Source of the DNA: Teredinibacter turnerae T7901
GTDB lineage: Bacteria; Pseudomonadota; Gammaproteobacteria; Pseudomonadales; Cellvibrionaceae
Reading direction: 5' to 3'
Assembly (NCBI RefSeq): GCF_000023025.1
Contig: NC_012997.1
Coordinates: 3,531,125 to 3,595,124, forward strand
Length of the DNA stretch: 64,000 nucleotides
Part shown: one piece after another, positions 35,721-46,215 of the stretch
Layout: each line of letters opens with the position of its first letter
Numbering within the stretch: the first letter of the stretch is position 1
The notes under the pieces: generated by a model
Databases searched by the model: none
What the model was told of the DNA's origin: nothing
Seen by the model: the letters and a program-made list of their open reading frames with translations, nothing else
Program-made: the position numbers and the translations under genes

Positions 35721-38543
35721 TTACAGTTCGCGCGCCACTTCTTTGACGTCAAAGACTTCGATCTGGTCGCCAACTTTTACATCATAGTTCTTAACACCGA
35801 TGCCACACTCCATCCCGTTACGGACTTCATTAACGTCGTCTTTAAAGCGGCGCAAAGATTCCAGCTCCCCTTCAAAAATCACGACATTATCGCGCAGCAC
35901 ACGAATGGGCTTGTTGCGGTACACATTGCCTTCGACCACCATACAACCCGCAACCTGTCCAAACTTCGGTGAGCGGAATACATCGCGCACTTCGGCAATA
36001 CCAACAATCTCTTCCACGCGCTCGGGGTCAAGCATACCTGCGAGAGCAGATTTCACCTCATCAATCAGCTGATAGATGATGCTGTAGTAACGAATTTCCG
36101 CAGATTCAGACTCAGCCAGTTTGCGAGCCGAATTATCAGCACGGACGTTAAAACCAACAATAACGGCACCGGATGTCAGCGCCAGGTTAACGTCGTTCTC
36201 GGTAATACCACCAACTCCGCCGCCAACGAAGTTCACCTGCACTTCGTCGTTGCCAACATCCAGAAGTGCAGCCTGGATGGCTTCCAGCGAGCCGCGTACG
36301 TCTGTTTTCAGCACAATAGGCAGAATTTTCTTCTCGTCGCTGCCCATTCCGGCGAACATATTTTCGAGCTTGGCAGCTTGCTGACGCTGCATACGTTCGG
36401 TGCGCTCTTTTTCTGCACGGAACTCGGAAACTTCGCGAGCTTTACGCTCGTCCGGCACTACGAGGAATTCGTCACCAGCTTCCGGCGGCGTGTCCAGACC
36501 CAGAATTTCTACAGGAGTTGAGGGCGGTGCGGAATCGATGTTATCACCGTATTCATTTACCATAGCACGCACTCGGCCAAAGCTCTGACCGGCAAGCATA
36601 ATGTCACCACGCTTGAGCTCGCCACCTTGCACCAGGACGGTCGCGACTACACCGCGACCTTTGTCCATACGCGATTCAATGACCACACCACGTGCGGGCA
36701 CATTAACCGGTGCACTCAGTTCCAGCAGCTCTGCCTGTAGCGCAACCGCTTCCAGCAATTCTTCTATACCCTCACCGGTCTGCGCGGATACATTGATAAA
36801 CTGCGTATCACCACCCCAGTCTTCAGGAATAACATCTTTCGCAGACAGCTCGTTTTTCACACGATCCGGGTCTGCAGCTTCCTTATCAATTTTGTTGACA
36901 GCGACCACCAGCGGTACACCTGCCGCGCGAGCATGCTGCACGGCTTCTTCGGTTTGCGGCATTACGCCGTCGTCCGCAGCGACAACCAAAATGACCACGT
37001 CTGTACACTGCGCACCGCGAGCACGCATCGCAGTAAAGGCGGCGTGTCCGGGCGTATCTAAAAATGCCAGTTCACCGTGGCTGGTATTCACCCGGTAAGC
37101 TCCGATGTGCTGGGTGATACCGCCGGCCTCTCCAGAAGCCACGCGTGTTTTTCGGATGTAGTCCAGCAGAGAAGTCTTACCGTGGTCAACGTGCCCCATA
37201 ACAGTCACTACAGGCGCGCGCGCAACCAACTCTGCGTCGTCAACTTCTACGACTTGCTCGCGCAGTTTTTGTTCGACCGCATCGCCACTGACAAGTACCG
37301 CTTCATGGCCCATTTCCTCTACCACCAACTGCGCAGTTTCCTGGTCAATTGCTTGGTTAATGGTCACCATAGTGCCGAGTTTGAACAGGTGTTTAACCAC
37401 TTCCCCGGCTTTTACATTCATGCGCTGAGCAAGCTCGGAAACAACGATTTCTTCTGGAATTTCCACTTTGTACGTAATTTTACCCGTCGGCTTTTTAAAG
37501 CCGTGACGATTCGCAACTTTTATTAATGGGCGTGAACCAGAATTACTGCTGTTGTTGTTCTGGCCGCCTTTTTTAGACTTGGGAGCGGAATGAATAACTT
37601 CATCGATCTCCTCTTTGTCTTCGACATAATCGAGAGCTGAAGCCACTTTTTTCGGACCGGCGACTTTCTTAACGGCTTTACCCGCTTTTTTGTTGTGCTT
37701 GGCTTTAGCTTCTTCGTCGAATTCTTCGGTTTCAGACTTGGGCTTGGGCTTCTTGTGATGCTTGCTTTCGTCTTTATCCCCAGCGGCAGGTTTTTCTACA
37801 GAACCCTTCTGCACTGCAGCTTGCTCAGCTTTTTGCTTCGCGGCAGCTTCGGCTTTTTCGGCATCAGCTTTGCGGCGTGCGACTTCAGCTTCTTCTTCGG
37901 CTTTCTTCCGCACGGCAGCGCGTTGGCGCAGTATTTCCGCATCGTCAACAAAACTGGATCGCTGCTCGACAACAGGCGCAGGTGCAGGTTCTGCAGCGGC
38001 TGGCTCGGCTTCTTCTGCGACTACATCCTCTACTTCGGGCTCGGGTGTTGCTTCAACCTCAGGCTCAGGCTCAGGACTAGCAGCTTCCACTTCAGCTTCG
38101 ACAACTGTATCGGCCACGATCTCTTCTACAGCGGTATCAGAGCTGACCGATTCAGGTATTTCTGCAACGGAGGTAGACTCCAGCTGCTCCTGCTCCGGAA
38201 TCAATACTTCGTCTGCCGCAGTTTCTGTAGCATCTTCCGCGGTGAGCTCGCGCTTCACGTAAGTACGCTTTTTCCGCACTTCGACGTTAACCGTTTTACG
38301 GCCAGAACCGCTCCCTGTTTTCAGGGTTGTCGTGGTTTTGCGTTTCAACGTGATCTTTTTGGGCGCCGCCGCACTCTCGCCGTGACTCGACTTCAAAAAG
38401 CTCAACAATGTTTGCTTCTCTTCATCGGACACAGTGTCATCTGGTGTCTGATGGGATAGGCCCGCTTGCTTCATTTGCGCCAGAATGCGATCAACCGAAG
38501 CGCCCACAGATTTGGCGAGTTCACTTACCGTTACTTCAGCCAT
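35721..38543 (-). CDS. infB: Translation initiation factor IF-2
   Basis: A 940-residue GTPase that brings fMet-tRNA to the ribosome. The N-terminus ([20 protein letters not shown]) is an IF2N domain. Residues about 90-330 are a long low-complexity region rich in Glu, Ala, Pro and Lys, typical of gammaproteobacterial IF-2, ending in a second IF2N (about 370). The G domain follows: G1 [14 protein letters not shown] near residue 447, G3 [16 protein letters not shown]4 [10 protein letters not shown]. Domains II-IV complete the protein to [10 protein letters not shown]. Long antisense ORFs over it are composition artefacts. Confidence 0.97.
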   Translation of the reverse strand: MAEVTVSELAKSVGASVDRILAQMKQAGLSHQTPDDTVSDEEKQTLLSFLKSSHGESAAAPKKITLKRKTTTTLKTGSGSGRKTVNVEVRKKRTYVKRELTAEDATETAADEVLIPEQEQLESTSVAEIPESVSSDTAVEEIVADTVVEAEVEAASPEPEPEVEATPEPEVEDVVAEEAEPAAAEPAPAPVVEQRSSFVDDAEILRQRAAVRKKAEEEAEVARRKADAEKAEAAAKQKAEQAAVQKGSVEKPAAGDKDESKHHKKPKPKSETEEFDEEAKAKHNKKAGKAVKKVAGPKKVASALDYVEDKEEIDEVIHSAPKSKKGGQNNNSSNSGSRPLIKVANRHGFKKPTGKITYKVEIPEEIVVSELAQRMNVKAGEVVKHLFKLGTMVTINQAIDQETAQLVVEEMGHEAVLVSGDAVEQKLREQVVEVDDAELVARAPVVTVMGHVDHGKTSLLDYIRKTRVASGEAGGITQHIGAYRVNTSHGELAFLDTPGHAAFTAMRARGAQCTDVVILVVAADDGVMPQTEEAVQHARAAGVPLVVAVNKIDKEAADPDRVKNELSAKDVIPEDWGGDTQFINVSAQTGEGIEELLEAVALQAELLELSAPVNVPARGVVIESRMDKGRGVVATVLVQGGELKRGDIMLAGQSFGRVRAMVNEYGDNIDSAPPSTPVEILGLDTPPEAGDEFLVVPDERKAREVSEFRAEKERTERMQRQQAAKLENMFAGMGSDEKKILPIVLKTDVRGSLEAIQAALLDVGNDEVQVNFVGGGVGGITENDVNLALTSGAVIVGFNVRADNSARKLAESESAEIRYYSIIYQLIDEVKSALAGMLDPERVEEIVGIAEVRDVFRSPKFGQVAGCMVVEGNVYRNKPIRVLRDNVVIFEGELESLRRFKDDVNEVRNGMECGIGVKNYDVKVGDQIEVFDVKEVAREL

Positions 38544-38600
38544 AAATTCGTCTCAGATCCTATATTAATTTCTTCTTTCAAATAATTACTGCACTTGCAG

Positions 38601-40091
38601 CTATTCGCCGTCGGCGAACCAGGGTTCGCGCGCTTTCATAATGAGTGCCGCAGCGCGCTCTTCATCCATGCCATCAATTTCCATCAGTTCGTCCACCGAT
38701 TGCTCGGCGAGGTCTTCCATGCAGGTCACACCCCGTGACGCGAGCACAAAAGCCAGTTCGTTATCCATTCCTTCCATAGTGAGCAAATCTTCGGCAGGCT
38801 CCTGACCAACCGTCTGCTCTTCAGTCGCTAACGCTTGCGTTAACAAGGCATCCTTCGCACGACTACGCAGCTCATTGGCGATATCTTCATCAAAACCTTC
38901 AATCGCCAAAAACTCTTCGAGAGGTACATAAGCAACTTCTTCCAGAGTGGTGAAGCCTTCATCTACCAACACATCGGCAACGTCTTCATCCACGTCCAAC
39001 GCTTCCATAAAGACTTCTTTCGAGCTGCCCGCTTCCTGGGCTTGTTTTTCGTTCCATTGTTCAACGCTCATAACGTTGATTTCCCAACCCGTCAATTCAG
39101 AGGCCAAGCGGACATTTTGCCCACCACGACCAATTGCCTGGGCCAGATTATCTTCGTCAACCGCGAGATCCATTGCGTGAGTTTCCTCATCCAATACAAT
39201 GGATTCAATTTCAGCAGGCGCCATCGCATTAATAACGAACTGGGCGGGGTTGTCGTCCCACAGCACAATGTCGATTCGCTCATTGCCCAGCTCATTGGAC
39301 ACTGCCTGAACACGCGAACCGCGCATTCCTACACAAGCCCCCACCGGATCAATACGACCATCGTTTGTAGAAACGGCAATTTTTGCACGAGAACCCGGGT
39401 CGCGCGCTGCGCCTTTAAGCGCAATAACTTCCTCTGCGATTTCCGGGACTTCTATTTTAAACAGCTCGATCAACATTTCTGAACAGGCGCGACTGAGGTA
39501 CAACTGAGGGCCACGCGCTTCTGGACGAACATCCATTAAAAGAGCACGCACGCGGTCGTTCATGCGAAAAACTTCGCGCCCGACCAATTCTTCGCGCGGT
39601 AACAGGCCTTCTGCGTTGTTGCCTAAATCAACAATGATATTGTCGCGCGTCACTTTCTTTACACTGCCAGAAACCAGTTCGCCAACCCGACTGCGGTATT
39701 GGTCGACAATCTGCGCACGCTCAGCTTCGCGGACTTTCTGTACTATTACCTGTTTAGCGGTTTGTGCAGCAATCCGCCCAAATTCAACGTTCTCGACAAC
39801 CTCTTCATACACATCGCCGGCGACCAGCGCAGTATCTTTTTCGTGCGCCTCTTCCAGGGTGAACTGCGTGCCAAGTTCCGCCAGAGTATCATCGTCAACA
39901 ACAAGCCAACGACGCTTGGTGACATAGTCACCGGTTCTACGATCAATCAAGACTTCAATATCTGAGTCTTCGTCGTAGCGTTTCTTGGTCGCCGTCGCCA
40001 ATGCCAATTCAATGGCTTGAAATATTACATCGCGGTCAACGCCTTTTTCATTCGATACTGCGTCTGCGACCAACAAAATTTCTTTTTTCAT
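38601..40091 (-). CDS. nusA: Transcription termination/antitermination factor NusA
   Basis: A 496-residue RNA polymerase-binding protein. The order is an N-terminal polymerase-binding domain ([17 protein letters not shown]), an S1 domain (about 135-200, [22 protein letters not shown]), two KH domains (about 230-345, with [18 protein letters not shown] and [15 protein letters not shown]) and two C-terminal acidic repeats ([20 protein letters not shown] and [19 protein letters not shown]) as in Escherichia coli NusA. It lies 70 bases after rimP and is probably subject to the usual NusA autoregulation. Confidence 0.97.
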   Translation of the reverse strand: MKKEILLVADAVSNEKGVDRDVIFQAIELALATATKKRYDEDSDIEVLIDRRTGDYVTKRRWLVVDDDTLAELGTQFTLEEAHEKDTALVAGDVYEEVVENVEFGRIAAQTAKQVIVQKVREAERAQIVDQYRSRVGELVSGSVKKVTRDNIIVDLGNNAEGLLPREELVGREVFRMNDRVRALLMDVRPEARGPQLYLSRACSEMLIELFKIEVPEIAEEVIALKGAARDPGSRAKIAVSTNDGRIDPVGACVGMRGSRVQAVSNELGNERIDIVLWDDNPAQFVINAMAPAEIESIVLDEETHAMDLAVDEDNLAQAIGRGGQNVRLASELTGWEINVMSVEQWNEKQAQEAGSSKEVFMEALDVDEDVADVLVDEGFTTLEEVAYVPLEEFLAIEGFDEDIANELRSRAKDALLTQALATEEQTVGQEPAEDLLTMEGMDNELAFVLASRGVTCMEDLAEQSVDELMEIDGMDEERAAALIMKAREPWFADGE

Positions 40092-40161
40092 CGAGTTGCC
40101 TCTGATTCCTTCTGTACCGGATTACCGCGTATTACCAGAATATCCAAAGTGTAAGTGGGCT

Positions 40162-40620
40162 CTAAAACTGAGGAACCACATTCGCTTTATCAATAAGTTC
40201 GAAAGGGAGTAGATACTCTTCCTCCCCTACTTCCAAGACAATTTCTCCGTCTTCAATACCTTTCAGTAACCCCTGAAACTTACGTCGCCCTTCAAAAGCC
40301 ACACGCAGGCGCAATGCAACGCGATGCCCAACATAAAGTTCGAAGTGCGCAAGTTTAAACAGGGGGCGATCCATACCGGGAGATGAGACTTCCAGGGTGT
40401 ATTCGCCAGAAATTGGGTCCTCTACATCAAGGACGCTACTGACCTGGCGACTGACTTTTTCACAGTCTTCAACCAACACGCCATCTGGCTGCTTATCGAT
40501 AAATATGCGAAGCATCGAGCGCCGCCCCTGGACGGAATATTCCAAGCCCCAGAGCTCACACTCCAAAGACTCGACAACCGGCGCGATAAGTTCTTCCAAT
40601 TGTGTATGCTTGCCTGCCAA
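40162..40620 (-). CDS. rimP: Ribosome maturation factor RimP
   Basis: A 152-residue protein required for 30S assembly. TTG 40620 is taken as start because GAGG lies ten bases upstream and the product then begins AGKHTQLEELIAPVVESL, the usual N-terminus; another TTG at 40629 is too close to that site. Signatures: LWGLEYSVQGRRSMLRIFID, VEDCEKVSRQVSSVLDVEDPI and the run YTLEVSSPGMDRPLF, followed by a C-terminal SH3-like domain. It is the first gene of the rimP-nusA-infB-rbfA-truB-rpsO-pnp operon. A terminator-like hairpin stands only 40 bases before its start. Confidence 0.93.
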   Translation of the reverse strand: MAGKHTQLEELIAPVVESLECELWGLEYSVQGRRSMLRIFIDKQPDGVLVEDCEKVSRQVSSVLDVEDPISGEYTLEVSSPGMDRPLFKLAHFELYVGHRVALRLRVAFEGRRKFQGLLKGIEDGEIVLEVGEEEYLLPFELIDKANVVPQF

Positions 40621-40654
40621 GTGCCGCAAACCTCAAAAAAGCTGGATTCTGAAA

Positions 40655-40680
40655 ACAAAAAATGGGCCTAAAGCCCATTT
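40655..40680 (-). terminator. Intrinsic terminator 40 nt upstream of rimP
   Basis: AAATGGGC/GCCCATTT stem (40660-40667 with 40673-40680), loop CTAAA, followed on the minus strand by TTTTTTGTTTTC. It would end transcripts from the tRNA side, or attenuate the rimP-nusA operon, since there is too little room for a promoter between it and rimP. Confidence 0.8.
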
Positions 40681-40760
40681 CTACGACTATCAGTGCGCTG
40701 CCAACGCCCCGACGAGATTATTGCAACGTTTAAATTGCGAAACTCCAGTACCCAGATACG

Positions 40761-40780
40761 AAAAAACCCCAAACGGGGCC
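40761..40780 (-). terminator. Short intrinsic terminator downstream of the fMet tRNA
   Basis: On the minus strand CCCC-GTTT-GGGG is followed by six T. It is the first terminator met by transcripts that leave the tRNA-fMet gene and its tandem repeats. Confidence 0.65.
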
Positions 40781-40789
40781 TCTCGAATG

Positions 40790-40814
40790 GGTGGTACCGT
40801 TATATTGTACCACC
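40790..40814. repeat. Perfect inverted repeat GGTGGTAC/GTACCACC
   Basis: Arms 40790-40797 and 40807-40814 with a 9-base AT-rich loop, lying just before the terminator at 40761 on the minus strand. It has no T-tract of its own; it may be an operator or an RNA stabiliser in the rimP-nusA leader. Confidence 0.5.
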
Positions 40815-41074
40815 ATCTGTCTGGGTTAATACCAAATACCGACTAAACCCAACATTTAATCTAATTCAGTATCTACCGGTTAGCATAGGCAACTTCTAAA
40901 GTTGCAATGCCTCCCCGAACAACAGCCGCTTTAAACAAATACAACTGTAAGAAGAGATACGTATCCACGCAACTATACGCAAATACTTTTTAGATCCACC
41001 TGACATTTGAGCAGACCATGGAATCCGACTATCAGACACCCGTATATAAGCTGGTAAAAAGTTGTTTGCTATCT

Positions 41075-41327
<253 letters not shown>

Positions 41328-41837
41328 CCAGAATGTTAGTGTTATGCGATTCTCCACCGGAGCCCCACTGTAAAATGGCCACTAACAACCTTATACAGCA
41401 GCCTGGTATTTCGATAAGGATTTTAAAACCACATCGAACCAGTCTCGCGACCAACTCAAAACCTTTGAGCAAAGGCTTTAGCTTGAGCTGACAACTGATG
41501 CGCTTTGCGTTACGCCCTGTGCATCAGAGGGGGCGCATTATAGGGGGGTGATTTTATGGCGTCAAGACCATCTTTGCATTCAATCGCATTTTTATTTCGA
41601 TCTCGTAATCCGAGAGTGGTTCGGAAAGACCCCGTGGGCGGTTGAATGAAAGTTGTACGGAACAATTTATGATCGTTTATAGCTTTCGACCTGCAATGCT
41701 CCCTGAATTTACTCTTAACACTCAGCTGCAACGCAAGTCGTTTTATGGATGCCCGCCAACCCTTTGCGGATCGACTCAACAGGCCAAGGGTGTAAACACT
41801 GCTGCAAGTGCAACATCAGCGCGACAATACGAGCAAG
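41328..41837. other. Leader and upstream region of tRNA-fMet
   Basis: About 510 bp between the tRNA and the GGDEF gene. It contains the promoter at 41530-41565. The 200-bp leader shows no tRNA-Leu or other tRNA fold, although other gammaproteobacteria often have a tRNA-Leu here, and no protein gene. From 41566 to 41837 I see only the 3' end of the GGDEF transcript and no terminator. Confidence 0.6.
41530..41565 (-). promoter_or_regulatory. Strong sigma-70 promoter for the tRNA-fMet transcript
   Basis: On the minus strand, TTGACG (41560-41565) and TATAAT (41537-41542) are separated by exactly 17 bp. A GC-rich discriminator (GCGCCCCC) follows, a feature of stringently controlled stable-RNA promoters. 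The predicted start near 41530 leaves a leader of about 200 nt before the tRNA. Confidence 0.85.
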
Positions 41838-42875
41838 TCAGCCAATAATGAACTGCTTGGCATGAGTGCGCTTTACCCGCGCCATTAGCGAATCCACACG
41901 AGCTATCAACTCACGCAAAGTTTCATTTCCATCTGAAACAGCAACCCCCATACTGAATTCCGGTTCCCAAATATTGCCATGCGGTAAATTCACTGGTAAG
42001 GCCATTTCACGTTGTACACGCTCTGCCGCCTCACCCACACCTGCACGTGTTTCTATGTCAACAAGTACCAGTGCGAATTCGTCGCTGCCTAACCTTGCGA
42101 CCGTGTCGATCTCCCGAACAATTTTAGTTAGGCGTCGACCAATTTCTATCAGCGCTTTATCGCCGGCGTCATAACCCAAGCTTTCATTAATCCGGCTTAA
42201 TTGACGTAAATCGATATATACTAACGCCAACAGCTGTCGCATTCTACGAGAATGCTTAAGGGCCGATTCTGCGCGCTCGACAAAGAGCCTGCGGTTTGCA
42301 ACGCCAGTTAGTGGATCGGAGAAATTTGTTATCTGAAGCGGAGAAGGCTTCCCCGCCAGCTCAGTGATTAGGGTTCTGATAATAGAGTTTTCACCTGTGA
42401 CAGAGTCAGAAACAACGGCATTGGGGTCTTCTACAGAGCAAAGCTGGAGCCCACTGCTGCGCTCACTCCCCCCTTGTCCCGCCAATATACCGCCCGCTAT
42501 AGCCATATCGCCAGTGATGCCCTCAGGTGCCATCATGAGCGCGCCTCTCAATACAGTTGTGATCTGAGCCAGGTTGGTCTCCTGAGCCAATAATCCATCC
42601 AAATTGGCAAGCTTAGGCCAGCGGCCGAAATCACCAAAACCGATGACCCGTAAACCCGAGTGACGCTTTTTTGTCTCTGACAAAAACGTCTCACCTATAG
42701 CCTCACCTACATCTCCAACAATCAAAATATTAAAATCTGGTTCAATTTCGAGTACGCGTAACAACTCCTCCGCGTTGGCACATTGAACAACTTTGGCGAC
42801 ACCCAGTTCACCGACAAGAATAGACTGCAATGCAAAGCCGACGACAGGTGTCACTCCGGCTAACAAAGCTTTCAT
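41838..42875 (-). CDS. GGDEF-domain protein with receiver-like N-terminus
   Basis: A 345-residue cytoplasmic protein from ATG 42875; an in-frame start at 42896 would add seven residues and neither has a clear ribosome site. Residues 1-115 look like a receiver-type fold (KALLAGVTPVVGFALQSIL, ... NILIVGD), but the acidic pocket is not complete, so phosphorylation is doubtful. The GGDEF domain spans about 185-345: DPLTGVANRRLF, a LSRINESLGYDAGDKALI segment, and the active loop ARLGSDEF. GSDEF in place of GGDEF is a tolerated variant, so diguanylate cyclase activity is possible but unproven. It follows the solute-binding protein gene by about 58 bases. Confidence 0.8.
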   Translation of the reverse strand: MKALLAGVTPVVGFALQSILVGELGVAKVVQCANAEELLRVLEIEPDFNILIVGDVGEAIGETFLSETKKRHSGLRVIGFGDFGRWPKLANLDGLLAQETNLAQITTVLRGALMMAPEGITGDMAIAGGILAGQGGSERSSGLQLCSVEDPNAVVSDSVTGENSIIRTLITELAGKPSPLQITNFSDPLTGVANRRLFVERAESALKHSRRMRQLLALVYIDLRQLSRINESLGYDAGDKALIEIGRRLTKIVREIDTVARLGSDEFALVLVDIETRAGVGEAAERVQREMALPVNLPHGNIWEPEFSMGVAVSDGNETLRELIARVDSLMARVKRTHAKQFIIG

Positions 42876-42932
42876 TCTTGCGCCCCAGGGCCGCAAGGCG
42901 ATAAGACCAACGCGATAGAAAGGAATTCAGAA

Positions 42933-43847
42933 TCAACGCTGTGCATCGCTTTTTACTCCCGTGAGATCCGAAGGGGAAAACCATAGCTCATGACGGTCCA
43001 AACGAGCGTTTGCGCCCAAAACAGGATTATCAATGGAAATGACCTGCCGTTGATTTAAACGAGACTGCTCAAAAATATCGCCCTTCCAGGCGAGAAACAG
43101 TTGCTGAAAAGAACCGTCTGAAATTGCCTTGTCGAAGCTGGCCTGCAGAATTTCACCCAGCTCACGGTCAGAACGCTTGAGGACGAGATAAAATGCCGTC
43201 GGATAATGCAACACCACGTGCTCTTCGACTCTCAGACCTGATGCCTGGGGCAGCTTAGCCTCGCTCCATATCTCCATTACGCTGCGAGGAAATGCGTCGA
43301 TACGCTGATGTTTGAGCAGTTGAAATAGGTTGTCCCTCGCGACCCCGGTACGAACCTCAAAACCCGCAGCGCGCAGAATTGTCGTGTCCGGCCAGTCATG
43401 CCCCTGCCCCAGCTGAAAGTTTTTTAGTTCCGCCAAGTCTCTGACTTCTGCCATGCGCGTATCGTCGGCACGGACGAAGAACAACCGCCAGCCACCCAAG
43501 CCACGAAAAATTGGCACAGGAATTGGCAGCAATAACTCATCTAAATGCTTATCGTAATGTGCCCAGGCAACATTAAATTTGCCTGAATTCAAATACATCA
43601 CCGTACGACTCATTGGTACAGGCGGCACATAAACGGGCTCTACGACGTACGGATTACCAGATTTACTGAGCAGCAGTTTTAGCAGGTCATGAACATAATC
43701 GGAAATGTCTTTATAAACTGGGTCAGTCTGCACATAAGGGTAGGAAATTCTGAGTGTCTGTTCTGATGCTTCGGCTTTTTCCTGCACGCCCAAAACAATC
43801 ACAATGCTGCCAAGCAGACACAGTACGACAAGTTTGAGCGCAGACAT
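42933..43847 (-). CDS. Periplasmic substrate-binding protein (transporter substrate-binding domain)
   Basis: A 304-residue protein from ATG 43847, where the signal peptide MSALKLVVLCLLGSIVIVLGVQEKAEA starts in two adjoining parts and is cut before SEQ. The mature part matches family 3-like binding proteins found beside GGDEF proteins: LRISYPYVQTDPVYKDI, then FNVAWAHYDKH, and RIDAFPRSVMEIWSE. Proteins of this type either feed an ABC importer or act as periplasmic sensors. No permease is encoded nearby, and the next gene is a GGDEF protein, so a sensing role is plausible. The ligand is unknown. Confidence 0.78.
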   Translation of the reverse strand: MSALKLVVLCLLGSIVIVLGVQEKAEASEQTLRISYPYVQTDPVYKDISDYVHDLLKLLLSKSGNPYVVEPVYVPPVPMSRTVMYLNSGKFNVAWAHYDKHLDELLLPIPVPIFRGLGGWRLFFVRADDTRMAEVRDLAELKNFQLGQGHDWPDTTILRAAGFEVRTGVARDNLFQLLKHQRIDAFPRSVMEIWSEAKLPQASGLRVEEHVVLHYPTAFYLVLKRSDRELGEILQASFDKAISDGSFQQLFLAWKGDIFEQSRLNQRQVISIDNPVLGANARLDRHELWFSPSDLTGVKSDAQR

Positions 43848-44350
43848 TACACCGAACCAGTCGTCATAGCCGACAACAATATAAATTCTGCGCCTAAACA
43901 CGCTTGCCCTGCGAATGCAGGACGTGAAACGCAATAGACACATGCGTAGGTTTGGTAAAGCATAACTTCATCAACCAGCTGCAGTACGCAGTAAGACGTG
44001 GGATGCTCACGATTAAGCGAGTGGTTTTAACTACATTTAGCCATTTTATTTAGCCGTTTCCAGCTGACTAGGCATTAAACCAAACGCGTATTTAGCGCAA
44101 ACCATCCGACGCTGGTGGCGTTTATTTACACGTGTTTGGCACAATATAGGTTTGGGCCTGACCTATAGCATAGACCAGGCCTGAATAAAAATTAATAACG
44201 CTTTTCTCTTTTGGATCTTTCGTACTAATAGATCACATGTATATTGCTATCCAACATAGCGGAACGCACTCATGGTAGAACTTCGTGAGAGTTAACTATC
44301 CGCTGCGCCAACACACCAAGCCGGTCATCGATCACACTGCTTGAAATCAA
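43848..44350. other. Intergenic region with an imperfect hairpin
   Basis: About 500 bp without a supported gene, between the solute-binding protein and the TonB operon end. An inverted repeat (GGCCTG and CAGGCC with inner pairing, near 44154-44180) is the only clear structure and may be a weak terminator. A/T-rich stretches flank it. Confidence 0.5.
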
Positions 44351-44821
44351 TTACCTAGCCGACTGCCTCGCACGATTCGCATCATTAATTCGTTTAGCTC
44401 GCTCGGCCTCGTCAGTAAAATCGTCCTGCGCTTTTTCAAATCGCTTGATCTGATCCATGTAAGCAAGACTCCCATCTCTATAGCCTTTTACAAAGTCGGC
44501 ACGAATCTCGAAAGGACAAACTGACGGCATGTCAAAGTTTTCATAGCCTAATGAGTACCCTTTGTCATAAGTGCAAAACTCGAGCGCACCCTGAGTATAC
44601 CCATCGATGAATGCAGTGCGGGTTTCCCGTGCCATCGGATCGCCACACTGCTCCTTCAACTTTTCAAACGTGCGGATATTATCGCCAGCCATAGCGGTAT
44701 CATATCCCCTTTGATACCACTGTTTACGTGCATCTTCACCGCTACACGTCAAATCCTGCTTGGTGTTGCCACCACAGGCTGTTAACGAAATCACCAAACT
44801 CATTGCAAAATACCATCGCAT
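44351..44821 (-). CDS. DUF2799-like lipoprotein
   Basis: A 156-residue predicted lipoprotein. ATG 44821 is chosen because GAGAGGGA lies six bases upstream and the product starts MRWYFAMSLVISLTACGG, whose lipobox LTAC marks lipidation of Cys. The mature part has repeated Gly-Tyr/Asp-Gly turns (YQRGYDTAM, IDGYTQGALEFC, DKGYSLGY, VKGYRDGSL) and paired Cys, as in DUF2799 proteins. It ends with a charged, helical tail. Last gene of the TonB2 operon, 16 bases after the TPR gene; its role there is unknown. The family assignment is from memory of the pattern. Confidence 0.7.
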   Translation of the reverse strand: MRWYFAMSLVISLTACGGNTKQDLTCSGEDARKQWYQRGYDTAMAGDNIRTFEKLKEQCGDPMARETRTAFIDGYTQGALEFCTYDKGYSLGYENFDMPSVCPFEIRADFVKGYRDGSLAYMDQIKRFEKAQDDFTDEAERAKRINDANRARQSAR

Positions 44822-44837
44822 ATTTATCCCTCTCTTT

Positions 44838-46211
44838 TTAGATTTGAGTGCCACCTTCGTTTTTAAGTATTCGCTCGAGAATGTCTATATTATCTCGAAC
44901 GTCGGTAAGCTCTGGGTATTTCAGGTAGGCTGCTTTTAGGTTCGCAAGTGCGGCTTTGTAATCTTTGGTTTCCACAAACAGTTGCGCCAAGGCTAGCAAG
45001 CCTTTTTTTTCGCCGCCATCAACTGACATGGCACGAACAAATAGCAATTCCGCCTCTACAAACTTTCGCGACTCCCTTTTTAATGCCCCGTAAGCAAGTA
45101 GAGTCTCCACATCAGCACCATTCGCATCCAAAGAGCGCTTGTACCATGTTTCGGCTCCTGAGGCGTCCCCCATCCGGTGGGCCAAACGCGCCTCGTGAAA
45201 GTAGAAAATACCACGATCCTCTAACGAATATGCCGCAATAGTTGGTTCAATCTGCTGCAGTAATTTTCGCTGCTGATCATACATTTCAGTAGCCTCCAGC
45301 CAGGCGAGATACTCTCCCACAACCCTCATTTCCGGGGAACCATCCTGAAGACTTAAAGCGATGAGTTCGAATGCGCGGGCATAACTGTGCTGTTGTAAAT
45401 GGAGCTTAGCCGCAGTTTTAAAATTTTGTGGGGATGACTCCCCTAGCAATATCGCCATTTCAAGGCTCTGCAGCGCGCGTTGCTTATCTTCGAGTTCAAG
45501 CGCAACTGCCGCCTGCGCCAACCAGAGAGATTTCTCGAGCGGCTGTCGTTCCAGCATCTCCATAACCAGCGCGTTGGTTGCTTCAAACATACGCGCCTGA
45601 GTGAGCGCGGCGAGCAGCCCCTGCTGCCATTGAGTATTCTCTGGCTCCAACGCCATAGCTTGCTGATACTCACTAATCGCAGAAAAGGGGCTGAACGTGG
45701 TCAAATTCAGGTACGCCAGTTGACCGTGAACAGTCGCATCATTGGACCCTAGAGAAACAGCACGTGCGAGATATTTACGTGCCTCTGCGCTCCTGCCCAG
45801 CACAAGGTATAGCTGCCCGAGATCGACATGGACCCGCATCAATTGCGGTTTGCGTTTCAACACCTGCAAATAGGTATATTCGGCCTCGTCGAACATTTTG
45901 AGCGCAAAGTAAACTTGCCCCTTCAAAGCCAGCATCGCCGGGCTCAATTCAATGCTGTAAAACTCATCCAGCTTCGCGAGCACCTGCTCTTTGTTTTTTT
46001 CTTGCAGCAGTGTTTGTAACGTCTCAGCCATCTCGTATTCTTCCGGTGCAATACTCGCCTCTCTTTCCATATAGGGGCCAGAAAATTGCGGTAACACGAA
46101 TGTTGGCTCATCCAATTCGATATTGAGTTGAAATGCCTCCTGTCGTGCCACACACGGAAGGCTGAATAAAATAACCCACAGTAGCACTACGATTTTTTGC
46201 TTGTTCAGCAT
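44838..46211 (-). CDS. TPR-repeat protein of a TonB2 operon
   Basis: A 457-residue protein. ATG 46211 is chosen: it gives the signal peptide MLNKQKIVVLLWVILFSLPCVA and lies five bases after the tonB stop; the longer frame from 46442 runs inside tonB. After about residue 70 the protein is made of tetratricopeptide-like helix pairs (VYFALKMFDEAEYTYLQVL, LYLVLGRSAEARKYLARAV, ... AYGALKRESRKFVEAELLF), at least eight by eye. It is probably periplasmic. TPR proteins follow tonB in many TtpC-type operons of marine bacteria; a scaffold role between TonB and outer-membrane receptors is inferred. Confidence 0.82.
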   Translation of the reverse strand: MLNKQKIVVLLWVILFSLPCVARQEAFQLNIELDEPTFVLPQFSGPYMEREASIAPEEYEMAETLQTLLQEKNKEQVLAKLDEFYSIELSPAMLALKGQVYFALKMFDEAEYTYLQVLKRKPQLMRVHVDLGQLYLVLGRSAEARKYLARAVSLGSNDATVHGQLAYLNLTTFSPFSAISEYQQAMALEPENTQWQQGLLAALTQARMFEATNALVMEMLERQPLEKSLWLAQAAVALELEDKQRALQSLEMAILLGESSPQNFKTAAKLHLQQHSYARAFELIALSLQDGSPEMRVVGEYLAWLEATEMYDQQRKLLQQIEPTIAAYSLEDRGIFYFHEARLAHRMGDASGAETWYKRSLDANGADVETLLAYGALKRESRKFVEAELLFVRAMSVDGGEKKGLLALAQLFVETKDYKAALANLKAAYLKYPELTDVRDNIDILERILKNEGGTQI

Positions 46212-46215
46212 CAGC

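Noticed and set aside
37695-38459. 254-codon plus-strand ORF opposite infB
   Set aside because: Antisense of the Glu/Ala/Lys-rich low-complexity part of IF-2, giving a Phe/Leu/Ser-rich artefact.
41328-41530. Second tRNA (tRNA-Leu) in the leader of tRNA-fMet
   Set aside because: No cloverleaf with T-arm and anticodon arm could be traced on either strand.
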